Positions 16,910 to 25,749 are shown, numbered from the stretch's first letter. The stretch is 42,405 nt of DNA from Deltaproteobacteria bacterium (GCA_016214985.1 JACRMM010000014.1:1-42405); one strand, 5' to 3'. Made by a program: numbers and translations. The notes: generated by a model from the letters alone, not told the origin.

Positions 16910-19900
16910 ATGACCCCTGACCCGAAGAACACCGCGTTGGTGATCGGCGGCGGCTTCGCCGGAATGCAGGCCTCCCTCGTTCTCGCCGAGCGCGGGCACA
17001 AGGTAGTCCTGGTGGACAAGCGGCCCGCCATCGGCGGCCTCTTTCCGCTGCTGGACAACCAGTTCCCGACGCAGTCCTGCGGGGTGTGCTTCATGGCGTG
17101 TGACACGCCGACGTACTGCCCCTTCGTCCAGTGCGACCTTCACGAGAATGTGGACGTGGTTCCCTTCGCTTCGGTCGACAGGGTGGAGGGCCAGGCCGGG
17201 GAGTTTCGGGTGGGCCTCACCCAGTCGGCCTCCTGTGTGGATCCGGAGAAGTGCACTGACTGCGGCGCTTGCGAGGCGGTGTGCCCGGTCACGGTGCCCC
17301 GGGAGTTCGGCGACGGGCTTGAGACCCGCAAGGCCGTGTTCAAGTACTACCCCAAGGCCGTGGCCAAGGCCTACGTGGTGGACCGCAAGGCCTGCCCTCC
17401 CGACTGCCGGAAGTGCGTGGAGGCCTGCGACCCGGGCGCGATCGATCTGGACGCGAAGGCCCGCCGCCTCTCGGTTGACGTCGGCGCGGTGATCCTCGCA
17501 CCGGGAGCGGATGTCTTTCCCGCGAGCACCAAGGAGGAGTTCGGGTACGGCCGTTACGCCAACGTGCTCTCAGCCGTGAAGTTCGAGCGGATGCTGGCCG
17601 CGGGCAGCCCTGGCTCGGGCCGGGTCATTCGGCCCTCGGACGGAAAGACCCCGAAGAGCCTCGCGTTTGTCCAGTGCGTGGGAAGCCGCGACGCGGAGGG
17701 CGGGCAGGGGCACTGCTCGTCGGTGTGCTGCATGTTCGCCCTGAAACAGGCGTTCTTCGCCAAGGAGCGGCATCCGGACCTCGCGGTTTCGGTCTACTAT
17801 ATGGATCTTCGGGCCTTCGGGAAGGACTACGAGGCATACCTGCGCCGCGCCGAGGCGCTGGGGATCCGCTTCGTGCGGGGCATTCCCTCGGTGATCCGAC
17901 AGGTGTCCGCGACCGGTGATCTCGCTTTTCAGGTGGCCGGAGAAGAGGGGATGAGGGAGGACGCCCAGGAGCTCGTCGTCCTGGCCGCTGGGTTCTGTCA
18001 GGGCTCGGAGGCCCGGGAGCTCGCAAAGGCGTTCGGCGTGACACCGGCGGAGGGGGGCTTCGCCGGTGGACCGGAGTTCTCGCCCTGCGAGACGGAGCGG
18101 GCGGGTGTGTTCACCTGCGGCGCTTTCCGGGAGCCAAAGGACATCCCCGAGACTACGGCCGAGGCCGCGTGCGCCGCGGGGCTGGCGGCCCGGGTGCTGG
18201 AGGGCCCCGGCGTGGCCGAGGACCCGGACCTGCCCACTCCTGCCGACTTCCGCGGAGAGGCCCCTCAGATCGGGGTCGTGTTGTGTACCTGCGAGGGGTT
18301 CAACGCGGCGCGCGCGGACTTCGGCGCTCTGAAAGGTTCCGCCCTGGCGATGCCGGGCGTGTCGTTCGTCGAGACGGTTGCGCACGCGTGCGCCAAGGCC
18401 GGCATGGACGAGGTCCGCCGGATCTTCGCCGAGCGCGAGCCCAACCGCCTGGTCCTCGCGTCGTGCTCCCATCGGATCGTGGAGAAGCTCTACGCGCACC
18501 AGTTCCGGCAGATGGGGGTCCACGCCGGCGTCCTGGAGATCGCGAATCTTCGGGAGGCGTGCTTGGAGGGCCCGGGCGTACCCCCGGCCGGGCAGGGAGC
18601 GGCGGAAGCGGCTCTGCGCGAGGCGGTGCGGAAGGCCTGGCACGCGGGGTTCGGGGCGGTCGCGCGGGAGAGCGTCGAGAGGACCGTCCTGGTCATCGGG
18701 GGCGGTGCCGCGGGGATGCGGGCGGCCCTGGACCTGGCGGCCCTCGGCCACTCGATCCACCTGGTCGAACGGGAGACCGAGCTCGGCGGCAACCTGCGCA
18801 CGGCCCGCTACACCATCAAGGGAGGGCGTCCCCAGGAGCTCCTCGCCGAGCTTTCGAAGCGGGTGCGCTCCGAGCCGGCGATCCAGGTGCACGCGGGCGC
18901 CCGGGTTTCTTCGGCGCAGGGCCGGCTCGGCGCCTTCCGGACCGCGGTCGAGGCCGCGGGCGGAACGATCGAGATTCTCCACGGTGCGGTTGTTTTCGCG
19001 ACCGGGGCGTCGGAGCAGAAGCCGAAGAGCTACGGGTACGGCCAGAGCTCGCGGATCGTGACCCAGCGAGAGCTCGAACAGCGCCTGGCCGCCGGTGAGG
19101 CGGGCCCCAAACGCGTCGTGATGATCCAGTGCGTGGAGTCCCGGGAAGAGGCCGACGGCTGCCGCCCGTGGTGCTCTCGGGTCTGCTGCACCCATGCGGT
19201 GAAGAACGCCTTGAAGATGTTGGAGACGACCCCCGACGCCGAGGTCACCGTACTGTACCGGGATCTGCGGACCTACGGCGCGTTCGAGCACGCCTATCGC
19301 CAGGCGCGCGACGCGGGGGTGCTGTTCACCCCCTACGACCTCGTCCGCCGGCCCATCGTCGAGGCCGAGGGCGACCGGGTCGCGGTGCGCTTCTTCGAGC
19401 CGGCCCTGGGAACCGACGTGACGCTGGAGCCCGACCTCCTGGTGCTGGCCGTGGGGCTCGCCCCCGAGGCGGAAGAAGCCCGCAGGCTGGCGGGGCTCTA
19501 CGGCGTGGAGGTGGGGGAGGGCGGCTTCTTCCGAGAGAAGAACCCGAAGGCCGCCACGACCGATTTCGCGAAGAAGGGCGTGTACATGGCGGGGCTCGCC
19601 CACGCGCCCAAGCACGTCGAGGAGAGCCTGACCCAGGCCGGGGCGGCAGCGGCCCGCTGTAGCGCGGTGCTCGCCAAGGGGGCGCGGCGATCGTCGGAGA
19701 AGGCGTCGTACGTGGTCGAGAAGATCTGCAGCCGCTGCGGGGTCTGCGTGGACGTGTGCCCCTACGGCGCACGACGTCTCGACCCGGAGCGAAACGTCGC
19801 CGTCGTGGACCCGATCCTGTGCGAGGCCTGCGGCGCGTGCACCATGGCCTGTCCCAACAAGGCGGCCCAGCAGTACGGGTTCGCTCCGAAGCAGATGCTG

Positions 19901-19930
19901 ATGGGATTGGATGAGCTGCTGGGCGGCTAG
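16910..19930 (+). CDS. Double HdrA: fusion of both HdrA-like halves
   Basis: A 1006-residue protein made of two HdrA-type units. Residues 1-445 match the insert-bearing half: VIGGGFAGMQASLVLAERG, SCGVC, CTDCGACEAVCP and CPPDCRKCVEACDP. From about residue 450 the second unit follows the complementary half: VVLCTCEGFN, ASCSHRIVEKL, a second Rossmann motif VIGGGAAGMRAALDLAALG (about 591), and C-terminal CSRCGVCVDVCP and CEACGACTMACP (from about 938). Two FADs and at least four [4Fe-4S] clusters are expected. The order of the halves is the same as in the two separate hdrA genes upstream. No frameshift or internal start suggests it is two proteins. Confidence 0.9.
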   Translation: MTPDPKNTALVIGGGFAGMQASLVLAERGHKVVLVDKRPAIGGLFPLLDNQFPTQSCGVCFMACDTPTYCPFVQCDLHENVDVVPFASVDRVEGQAGEFRVGLTQSASCVDPEKCTDCGACEAVCPVTVPREFGDGLETRKAVFKYYPKAVAKAYVVDRKACPPDCRKCVEACDPGAIDLDAKARRLSVDVGAVILAPGADVFPASTKEEFGYGRYANVLSAVKFERMLAAGSPGSGRVIRPSDGKTPKSLAFVQCVGSRDAEGGQGHCSSVCCMFALKQAFFAKERHPDLAVSVYYMDLRAFGKDYEAYLRRAEALGIRFVRGIPSVIRQVSATGDLAFQVAGEEGMREDAQELVVLAAGFCQGSEARELAKAFGVTPAEGGFAGGPEFSPCETERAGVFTCGAFREPKDIPETTAEAACAAGLAARVLEGPGVAEDPDLPTPADFRGEAPQIGVVLCTCEGFNAARADFGALKGSALAMPGVSFVETVAHACAKAGMDEVRRIFAEREPNRLVLASCSHRIVEKLYAHQFRQMGVHAGVLEIANLREACLEGPGVPPAGQGAAEAALREAVRKAWHAGFGAVARESVERTVLVIGGGAAGMRAALDLAALGHSIHLVERETELGGNLRTARYTIKGGRPQELLAELSKRVRSEPAIQVHAGARVSSAQGRLGAFRTAVEAAGGTIEILHGAVVFATGASEQKPKSYGYGQSSRIVTQRELEQRLAAGEAGPKRVVMIQCVESREEADGCRPWCSRVCCTHAVKNALKMLETTPDAEVTVLYRDLRTYGAFEHAYRQARDAGVLFTPYDLVRRPIVEAEGDRVAVRFFEPALGTDVTLEPDLLVLAVGLAPEAEEARRLAGLYGVEVGEGGFFREKNPKAATTDFAKKGVYMAGLAHAPKHVEESLTQAGAAAARCSAVLAKGARRSSEKASYVVEKICSRCGVCVDVCPYGARRLDPERNVAVVDPILCEACGACTMACPNKAAQQYGFAPKQMLMGLDELLGG

Positions 19931-20004
19931 GCGGCTCGACGGCCTATGATCCATCTTTGTGTGCTCTTGCAGACTGGCCGCCTAACGGCCTAGCTGCCCA
20001 GCGA
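19915..20004. repeat. Inverted repeat, TAGGCGGCTAGGC family, overlapping the end of the fused hdrA
   Basis: The left arm (CTGGGCGGCTAGGCGGC, about 19919-19935) includes the last codons and the TAG stop of the fused hdrA. The right arm (GGCCGCCTAACGGCC ... GCTGCCCAGC) ends about 18 bases before mvhD. The C-terminal LLGG of the protein is thus encoded by the repeat itself. Confidence 0.55.
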
Positions 20005-20021
20005 TCTTGGAGAGGTCTTTG

Positions 20022-20468
20022 ATGTCCGCACAGACCGCCGCAAGCACCGAACCCTTCGAGCCCCGCATCGTGGCCTTCCTGTGCCACTGGTGCACATACA
20101 CCGGCGCGGATCTGGCGGGCACGACCCGCCAGCAGTACCCGCCGAACGTGCGCGTGGTGCACCTCATGTGCTCCGGTGCCGCCGATGTCGTGTACGTCCT
20201 GAAGTCGCTGATGGACGGTGCCGACGGTGTGCTCGTGGGCGGCTGCCACCCCGGCGACTGCCACTACCAGTCGGGCAACTTCAAGGCGCGCCGGCGGGTG
20301 GCGATCCTGCGCACGATCCTCTCGCAGCTCGGCATCCCTGAGGAGCGCGTGTGGTTGCGGTGGATCAGCGCGAGCGAGGGCCGACTCTTTGCGGAAACGG
20401 TGACGGAGATGACCGACGCCATTCGCAAGATGGGTCCGAGTGAGTTCAAGCAAGGGTGGGACGCGTAG
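20022..20468 (+). CDS. mvhD: MvhD-like [2Fe-2S] electron adaptor
   Basis: A 148-residue MvhD/FrhD-type protein. Conserved cysteines are Cys21 and Cys24 (CHWC), Cys50 (HLMCSG), Cys75 and Cys80 (GGCHPGDCHYQSGN). In MvhAGD-HdrABC, MvhD carries electrons from hydrogenase or formate dehydrogenase into HdrA. Its position right after the fused HdrA supports that docking role here, with a different donor because no hydrogenase genes are present. The inner ATG (20022) has GGAGAGG 6 bases upstream; an upstream ATG would place the ribosome-binding site inside the gene. Confidence 0.93.
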   Translation: MSAQTAASTEPFEPRIVAFLCHWCTYTGADLAGTTRQQYPPNVRVVHLMCSGAADVVYVLKSLMDGADGVLVGGCHPGDCHYQSGNFKARRRVAILRTILSQLGIPEERVWLRWISASEGRLFAETVTEMTDAIRKMGPSEFKQGWDA

Positions 20469-20640
20469 GGCGGGGCAGTGCCCCGCCGCATTCAGCTGTC
20501 AGCTGTCAGCTTGGAACGAACGATGCGAAAGGTTTGGCTGACAGCTGATCGCTGACAGCCAGCGAGATCGTAGGGTGGGCGATGCCCACCATCGAGAGCA
20601 GATGCGGTGGGGCAGAGCCCCACCCTACGCGAGGTAGCAG
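20466..20640. repeat. Composite gap with three inverted repeats
   Basis: In order: TAGGGCGGGGC-AGT-GCCCCGCC starting at the TAG stop of mvhD; a TCAGCTGTCAGCTGTCAGC arm (about 20492) pairing with GGCTGACAGCTGATCGCTGACAGCC (about 20536); and GTAGGGTGGGC-GAT-GCCCACC with GGTGGGGC-AGA-GCCCCACCCTAC (about 20571-20630). It is the longest gap between genes in the cluster and holds two of the repeat families. Confidence 0.6.
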
Positions 20641-21783
20641 ATGAAGAAAGCGTTACTACCCACCAACGGTGACCCGCTCCACGCGGTCGAGACGCTCCTC
20701 AAGGGCCTCATCGAGAAGGATCTCGTGGACGAGGTGATGGTTCCCGCCGCGAGCCCCTCGGGGATGACGGTCCTGTCCCTCTTTGCCCGATCGGATCTGC
20801 TGGAGGGCGCCAACCCCTGGTCGCCGGTGATGCCGGTGCAGGGCGGCCGCGCCACTCAGCAACTCGCGTTCACGGACCCCGGGGCGAGGGTGGCGGTGGT
20901 GCTTCGCCCCTGCGAGGCGCGCGCGGCGGTCGAGCTGATCAAGCTCAAGCAGATCCAGGCCGAGCACCTGACGTTCGTGACGGTGGACTGCCCCGGCACC
21001 TATGAGGTGACCGGTTTCCACGCGTCGACCCAGAAGGGCGACGCGGCGGCCGAGAGCCGAAGGCTCGTCGAAGGGATGACCGCGGGCGCGCCGTCGGCCG
21101 GCGAGGGACTGACGTTCCGGACGGCCTGCTCGATCTGCGAGTTTCCCTCCGCGGAGCTCGGAGACCTGAGGGTCCACGCCTTCGGTGCCAAGGCGGGCGA
21201 CGCGGTGGGACTCGAGGCGAGCGACGAGATCGCCGCGAAGCTCGAGACGGCTGGGCTCGCTGCCTTCGACGGCCGGGCGGTCGAAGCTCGCGAAGGGGTC
21301 GTCAAGGCCCTCACGGCCGAGAGGACGAAGGCCCGGGACGCGGCCTTTGCGGCCTTCAAGGCCGAGGCGGGCGGCGTAGACGCGCTCAAGAAGGCCTTTG
21401 CCACCTGCATCCGGTGTTACAACTGCATGGAGAACTGCCCCATCTGCTACTGCAAGCTCTGCATCTTCAAGACCCCCACCTTCGACCACCCCGGCGAGCT
21501 CTACGCCCGGTGGGCCGAGCGCAAGGGCGCCCAGAAGATGCCGGCCGAGACGACGCTCTTCCACCTGACGCGCCTGAACCACATGTCCAGCTCCTGCATC
21601 GGGTGCGGCCTGTGCGACACGGCCTGTCCCATGGGCCTGCCGGTGGCCACGCTCTTTCGCAGCGTGGCGAAGGGCGTCCAGGGGATGCTTGAGTACGTGC
21701 CCGGCCGAAGCCTCGATGACCCGATCCCGCTCACCGTCTTCCGGGAGGACGAGCTGGAGGAGGAGTCGGGAGCGTTCAATTAG
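20641..21783 (+). CDS. FrhB/FdhB-like iron-sulfur flavoprotein
   Basis: A 380-residue protein of the F420-hydrogenase/formate-dehydrogenase beta-subunit group. The N-terminal part has the family's RPCEARAAVELIKLKQ segment and VDCPGTY. The C-terminal part has CIRCYNCMENCPICYCKLC and CIGCGLCDTACPMGLP, so at least two [4Fe-4S] clusters. FrhB-type proteins usually bind FAD and exchange electrons with F420 or NAD(P)H; the acceptor here is unknown. Next to mvhD it may be an extra electron entry point to the Hdr core. ATG with a short AGGTAG-type site. Confidence 0.8.
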   Translation: MKKALLPTNGDPLHAVETLLKGLIEKDLVDEVMVPAASPSGMTVLSLFARSDLLEGANPWSPVMPVQGGRATQQLAFTDPGARVAVVLRPCEARAAVELIKLKQIQAEHLTFVTVDCPGTYEVTGFHASTQKGDAAAESRRLVEGMTAGAPSAGEGLTFRTACSICEFPSAELGDLRVHAFGAKAGDAVGLEASDEIAAKLETAGLAAFDGRAVEAREGVVKALTAERTKARDAAFAAFKAEAGGVDALKKAFATCIRCYNCMENCPICYCKLCIFKTPTFDHPGELYARWAERKGAQKMPAETTLFHLTRLNHMSSSCIGCGLCDTACPMGLPVATLFRSVAKGVQGMLEYVPGRSLDDPIPLTVFREDELEEESGAFN

Positions 21784-21880
21784 CTGTCAGCGGTCAGCTG
21801 TCAGCCAGATCAAGAACTCGACAAGAGGATTCAGAGCTTTAGCTGAGAGCTGACAGCCGAAAGCCGCCTTTCAGGAGGTT
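21781..21880. repeat. Inverted repeat, GCTGTCAGC family, from the stop codon
   Basis: TAG CTGTCAGCGGTCAGC begins at the stop codon and pairs with AGCTGAGAGCTGACAGCC near 21843-21860. The loop is AT-richer. The AGGAGG site of the next gene follows directly. Confidence 0.55.
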
Positions 21881-21886
21881 TCATCC

Positions 21887-22666
21887 ATGACCGCAGAGGC
21901 CCAGAAGCAGCAGACCATCGCCAGCGGCGACCGCACGATCCTGCCCGAGGGGGCGAAGATGATCCCCGTGTACGTCATGGGGAAGAAGTACATGCTGCCC
22001 GAGACCCTCACGATCCAGAAGGCCGTGGAGTACGCGGGCTATCAGTACATCCGCGCCTGCGGGTGCCGGGGCGGGATCTGCGGCGCGTGCCCCACGGTGT
22101 GGCGCGTGCTGGGAGACTACCAGCTCCACTTCGGCCTGGCGTGCCAGACGGTCATCGAAGAGAACATGGTGCTGGCACAGCTGCCCTTCTTCCCGGCCAA
22201 CAAGGCCACCTACGACCTCGAGGAGCTCAAGTCGGTCGGCGATGCGATCGTCTCGCTCTACCCCGAGGTGATGAAGTGTGTGGGCTGCAACACCTGCACG
22301 CGCGCCTGCCCCATGGAGATCGACGTGATGGAGTACATCAACGCGGCCATGCGGGGCGACGTGGCCCGGTGCGCGCGGGTGTCCTTCGACTGCATCCAGT
22401 GCGGCCTGTGCTCGGCGCGGTGCCCGGCGCAGATCGCGCACTACCACGTGGCCCAGCTCGCCCGCCGGCTCTACGGCCGCTTCGTGCTGCCCCAGGCCGA
22501 GCACCTCGCCCGGCGCGTGGAGCAGATCCTCAGTGGCCGGTTCGACCAGATGATGGACGAGGTGTCGGAGCTCCCCAAGGACGAGCTGCGGAAGCGCTAC
22601 GTGGAGCGGGAGCCCGAGCCGCTGGACTCGAAGGGCTGGGAGCCGAAGGACAAGACGTATCTGTGA
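21887..22666 (+). CDS. Fumarate-reductase-like iron-sulfur subunit (TfrB N-half type)
   Basis: A 259-residue FeS protein. The N-terminal plant-type [2Fe-2S] domain has Cys58, Cys60, Cys65, Cys68 and Cys86 (CGCRGGICGAC ... LACQ). Then come two full [4Fe-4S] motifs, Cys131/134/137/141 and Cys179/182/185/189. Classical SdhB/FrdB has one [4Fe-4S] and one [3Fe-4S]; here both are four-Cys motifs, as in the N-terminal half of thiol:fumarate reductase subunit B. It lacks the HdrB-like C-terminal domain of TfrB, which separate HdrB proteins in this cluster could supply. Strong AGGAGG site. Confidence 0.82.
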   Translation: MTAEAQKQQTIASGDRTILPEGAKMIPVYVMGKKYMLPETLTIQKAVEYAGYQYIRACGCRGGICGACPTVWRVLGDYQLHFGLACQTVIEENMVLAQLPFFPANKATYDLEELKSVGDAIVSLYPEVMKCVGCNTCTRACPMEIDVMEYINAAMRGDVARCARVSFDCIQCGLCSARCPAQIAHYHVAQLARRLYGRFVLPQAEHLARRVEQILSGRFDQMMDEVSELPKDELRKRYVEREPEPLDSKGWEPKDKTYL

Positions 22667-22760
22667 GCGGTCAGCGATCAGCTTTCAGCCAGATCGAAAG
22701 GTGCTCAAGATTCTAGCTCTAGCTGACAGCTGACAGCTGACAGCTGATAGCTGAAGAGGA
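22664..22760. repeat. Inverted repeat, GCTGTCAGC family, from the stop codon
   Basis: Starts at the TGA stop: TGAGCGGTCAGCGATCAGC pairs with four successive AGCTGACAG-type units at about 22716-22755. The right arm is a clear tandem of 7-mers. Confidence 0.55.
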
Positions 22761-22768
22761 GATTCCCC

Positions 22769-24442
22769 ATGGGTTACACGCCGGAGATGAAAGAGCTGAT
22801 CAAGCGCGTCGAGGCCACTCGGGCCGAGCGCATCGAGCGCACGCGCAAGGGCGAGTACTTCACGCCCATGACGCTGGAGCAGCGCGAGGAGGTCCTGGGG
22901 AGGTTTCACCCGGACTACATGGCGGCCGGTCGTCGAAGCGTGACGCTCGGGCCCAACAAGGGCGACATCTACCCCGAGGAGATCGTCGACCTCTTCGAGG
23001 CGTACCCGCGGATCCACCCGGATCACGTCGATCTTGAGGCCCTGCCGATCTACGAGACCGACGTCCTGGTGATCGGCGGCGGCGGGGGCGGTACCTCGGC
23101 CGCGCTGCTGGCCGCGGAAAAGGGATGCCAGGTCATCCTCGCCACGAAGCTCCGCCACGGCGACGCGAACACGGTCATGGCCGAGGGCGGCATCCAGGGC
23201 GCCGACCACGAGGTGGACAGCCCCTACTTCCACTTCATCGACACCCTCGGCGGAGGCCACTTCACCAATCGTCCCGCGCTCGTGGCCGCGCTGAGCCGGG
23301 ATGCGCCGCTCGTGATCGCGTGGCTCGAGAAGCTCGGCATGATGTTCGACAAGCGCCCCGACGGCCGGATGCTCGTGCGCCACGGCGGTGGCACGAGCCG
23401 AAAGCGGATGCACTCGGCCGGCGACATGACGGGCTCAGAGATCATGCGCGTGGTCCGCGACGAGGCCCGCAATCGCCGCGACGCGATCGACGTGATGGAG
23501 TTCTCGGCCGCGGTCGAGCTCTTGAAGGACCCGTCGGGTCGGGCGGCCGGCGCGCTCTTCTACAACCTGGAGACCGAGGAGTTCTTCGTCGTGCGGTCCA
23601 AGGCCGTCGTCATGGCCACGGGCGGCAACGGGCGGCTCCACATCCAGGGGTTTGCCTGCACGAACCATTACGGCGCCACGGCCGACGGTCTGGTCATCGC
23701 CTATCGCGCCGGCGTACCCATGGACTTCCTGCACTCTACCCAGTACCACCCCACCGGTGCTGCCTACCCGGAGCAGAACGTGGGCCTCCTCATCACCGAG
23801 AAGGTGCGGGGCCTGGGGGCAAACCTGTGCAACATCCACGGCCAGCAGTTCGTGTTCGAGCGCGAGCCCCGCGACGTGGAGAGCGCGGCCATCATCCGCG
23901 AGTGCGCCGAGAGGGGGCTCGGGATCCGCACGCCCGTCGGTCGCCTCGGCGTGTGGCTCGACTCGCCCATGATCGAGGAGCTCGAAGGGCCGGGCGCCGT
24001 GGAACGGGAGCTTCCCGCGAAGTACATGCAGTTCATCCGGTACGGCATCGACATCCGCAAGGAGCCGATGCTCATCTACCCGACGCTCCACTACCAGAAC
24101 GGTGGGATCCAGATCAATGCGAACGCCGAGACGACGGTGCCCGGCCTCTACGCGGCCGGAGAGACCACAGGCGGCGTGCACGGCGAGAACCGGCTCATGG
24201 GCAACTCGCTGCTCGACATCCTCGTGTTCGGCCGCCGGGCTGGTGCGAACGCGGCGGAGTACATCCAGAGCGCAGGCGCGCCGGGCAAGGGGGGACTCGA
24301 CCACGTCCGCGCCTACGTGCACGAGCTCGAGGCCGCCGGGGTAGAGCGGACCCGCATCGCGCCCATGGTCCTGCCCGATTACACCACCGACGACGTGCAC
24401 AAGCGCCAACTCACGGCGCACTACGCTGGGACGCTTCGTTAG
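22769..24442 (+). CDS. Soluble fumarate reductase / succinate dehydrogenase-like flavoprotein (TfrA-type)
   Basis: A 557-residue FAD protein of the SdhA/FrdA/NadB group. It shows the FAD Rossmann motif VLVIGGGGGGTSAALLA (about residue 93), the HPTG active-site motif in YHPTGAAYP, the catalytic-arginine region EKVRGLGANL, a second substrate histidine in LHYQNGGIQ and HGENRLMGNSLLDILVFG near the end. Where SdhA has the His that bonds FAD (SHTVAAQGG), this protein has ANTVMAEGG, so FAD is probably non-covalent. No membrane anchor genes are present. It should interconvert fumarate and succinate in the cytoplasm; the electron partner is inferred to be the neighbouring FeS and Hdr proteins. Confidence 0.85.
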   Translation: MGYTPEMKELIKRVEATRAERIERTRKGEYFTPMTLEQREEVLGRFHPDYMAAGRRSVTLGPNKGDIYPEEIVDLFEAYPRIHPDHVDLEALPIYETDVLVIGGGGGGTSAALLAAEKGCQVILATKLRHGDANTVMAEGGIQGADHEVDSPYFHFIDTLGGGHFTNRPALVAALSRDAPLVIAWLEKLGMMFDKRPDGRMLVRHGGGTSRKRMHSAGDMTGSEIMRVVRDEARNRRDAIDVMEFSAAVELLKDPSGRAAGALFYNLETEEFFVVRSKAVVMATGGNGRLHIQGFACTNHYGATADGLVIAYRAGVPMDFLHSTQYHPTGAAYPEQNVGLLITEKVRGLGANLCNIHGQQFVFEREPRDVESAAIIRECAERGLGIRTPVGRLGVWLDSPMIEELEGPGAVERELPAKYMQFIRYGIDIRKEPMLIYPTLHYQNGGIQINANAETTVPGLYAAGETTGGVHGENRLMGNSLLDILVFGRRAGANAAEYIQSAGAPGKGGLDHVRAYVHELEAAGVERTRIAPMVLPDYTTDDVHKRQLTAHYAGTLR

Positions 24443-24535
24443 CACTCAGCCAACAGCTTTCAGCGGTCAGCTACGGCAACATCGGCAACAACTTGGGTCA
24501 AGCTGACGGCTGATCGCTGACAGCTGACCGCGCGC
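24440..24535. repeat. Inverted repeat, GCTGTCAGC family, from the stop codon
   Basis: From the TAG stop: TCAGCCAACAGCTTTCAGC and GGTCAGC on the left, AGCTGACGGCTGATCGC and GACAGCTGACC on the right, around a CGGCAACATCGGCAACAAC loop. Confidence 0.55.
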
Positions 24536-24545
24536 CGGAGGCGAA

Positions 24546-25715
24546 ATGAACATTCACGAGTACCAGGCGAAGGAAGTCTTGAAGAAGTACGGAGTGCCCG
24601 TGCCGCGCGGCATCGTGGCCACGACCCCCGACGAGGCGGAGGCCGCGGCGGTGAGCCTCGGAACGCCCGTGGTCGTCGTGAAGGCCCAGATCCACGCGGG
24701 AGGCCGCGGCAAGGGCGGCGGCGTCAAGGTCGTGAAGAGCCCGGCCGAGGCGAAGCAAGCCGCCGCGGGCATTCTCGGAAAGAAGCTCGTCACCCACCAG
24801 ACGGGGCCAGAGGGCAAAGAAGTCCTCAAGGTCTACGTCGAGGAGGGCTGTGACATCGCCCGCGAGCTCTACCTCGGCATGGTGATCGACCGCGCAACCC
24901 AGTCGGTGACGCTCATGGCCTCGACCGAGGGCGGCATGGAGATCGAGGAGGTCGCGGCCAAGACGCCCGAGAAGATCCTGAAACAGGCTGTGGACCCGGC
25001 GGCCGGCTTCATGCCCTTCCACGCCCGAAAGCTCGCCTACGGCCTCGGCCTCGCCGACGACGCGGCCAAGAACGCCCAGAAGTTCATCGCGAGCCTCTAC
25101 AAGGCCTTCGTGGAGTGCGACGCGAGCCTCGCGGAGATCAATCCGCTCGTCGTCACGAAGTCCGGCGAGGTCCTGGCGCTCGACGCCAAGATGAACTTCG
25201 ACAACAACGCGCTCTACCGGCACAAGGACCTCGAGGCACTGCGCGACGTGACCGAGGAGGACCCCCGGGAGCTCGAGGCCTCGAAGTTCGACCTCTCCTA
25301 CATCACCTTGAGCGGCAACATCGGGTGCATGGTGAATGGAGCGGGTCTCGCCATGGGCACCATGGACATCATCAAGCACTATGGCGCTGAGCCGGCGAAC
25401 TTCCTCGACGTGGGCGGCGGCGCCAGCGCCGAGCAGGTAACGAACGCCTTCCGGCTGATCCTGTCGGACCCCAAAGTGGAAGCCGTGCTCGTCAACATCT
25501 TCGGCGGCATCATGCGCTGCGACGTCATCGCCGAGGGGGTCATCGCGGCGGCCAAGGCGGTGGAGATCAAGGTTCCATTGGTCGTGCGCCTCCAGGGGAC
25601 GAACGTGGAGATCGGCCGCAAGATGCTCGCGGAGAGCGGGCTGCCCATCATCACCGCCGAGACCATGAGCGAGGCGGCCGAGAAGGTCGTCGCCGCGGCG
25701 AAGAAAGCGGCGTAG
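24546..25715 (+). CDS. sucC: Succinyl-CoA synthetase (ADP-forming) beta subunit
   Basis: A 389-residue beta subunit at the normal family length, beginning with the diagnostic [18 protein letters not shown]. The ATP-grasp nucleotide region [17 protein letters not shown] and the C-terminal [15 protein letters not shown] and [13 protein letters not shown] motifs are all intact. With SucD it interconverts succinyl-CoA and succinate with substrate-level phosphorylation. Its place directly after the fumarate-reductase-like flavoprotein supports a dedicated succinyl-CoA/succinate/fumarate route. GGAGG site upstream. Confidence 0.97.
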   Translation: MNIHEYQAKEVLKKYGVPVPRGIVATTPDEAEAAAVSLGTPVVVVKAQIHAGGRGKGGGVKVVKSPAEAKQAAAGILGKKLVTHQTGPEGKEVLKVYVEEGCDIARELYLGMVIDRATQSVTLMASTEGGMEIEEVAAKTPEKILKQAVDPAAGFMPFHARKLAYGLGLADDAAKNAQKFIASLYKAFVECDASLAEINPLVVTKSGEVLALDAKMNFDNNALYRHKDLEALRDVTEEDPRELEASKFDLSYITLSGNIGCMVNGAGLAMGTMDIIKHYGAEPANFLDVGGGASAEQVTNAFRLILSDPKVEAVLVNIFGGIMRCDVIAEGVIAAAKAVEIKVPLVVRLQGTNVEIGRKMLAESGLPIITAETMSEAAEKVVAAAKKAA

Positions 25716-25741
25716 GGCGGGGCAAGCCCCGCCCTGCGAGA
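25713..25741. repeat. Hairpin, TAGGGCGGGGC family, from the sucC stop codon
   Basis: TAGGGCGGGGC-AA-GCCCCGCCCT: the TAG is the sucC stop codon and the arms are perfect over 9 bases. Same sequence family as after hdrB, mvhD, nuoF and the hoxU-like gene. Confidence 0.65.
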
Positions 25742-25749
25742 GGTGGAAC

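Noticed and set aside
10749..19930. Qmo complex of sulfate reduction
   Set aside because: The HdrA-like pair resembles QmoA/B, but HdrC has no membrane domain, HdrB is present, and no apr or sat genes are in the window.
17570..19954. Long open frame (about 790 codons) on the minus strand under the fused hdrA
   Set aside because: It mirrors the GC-rich third-position pattern of the real gene, has no family motifs and no ribosome-binding site. The plus-strand frame carries Rossmann and ferredoxin motifs throughout.
20492..24535. Recurring CAGCTGTCAGC / GCTGACAGCTG units as a CRISPR array
   Set aside because: They are not evenly spaced, have no spacers of constant length, and sit one stem per gap between genes.
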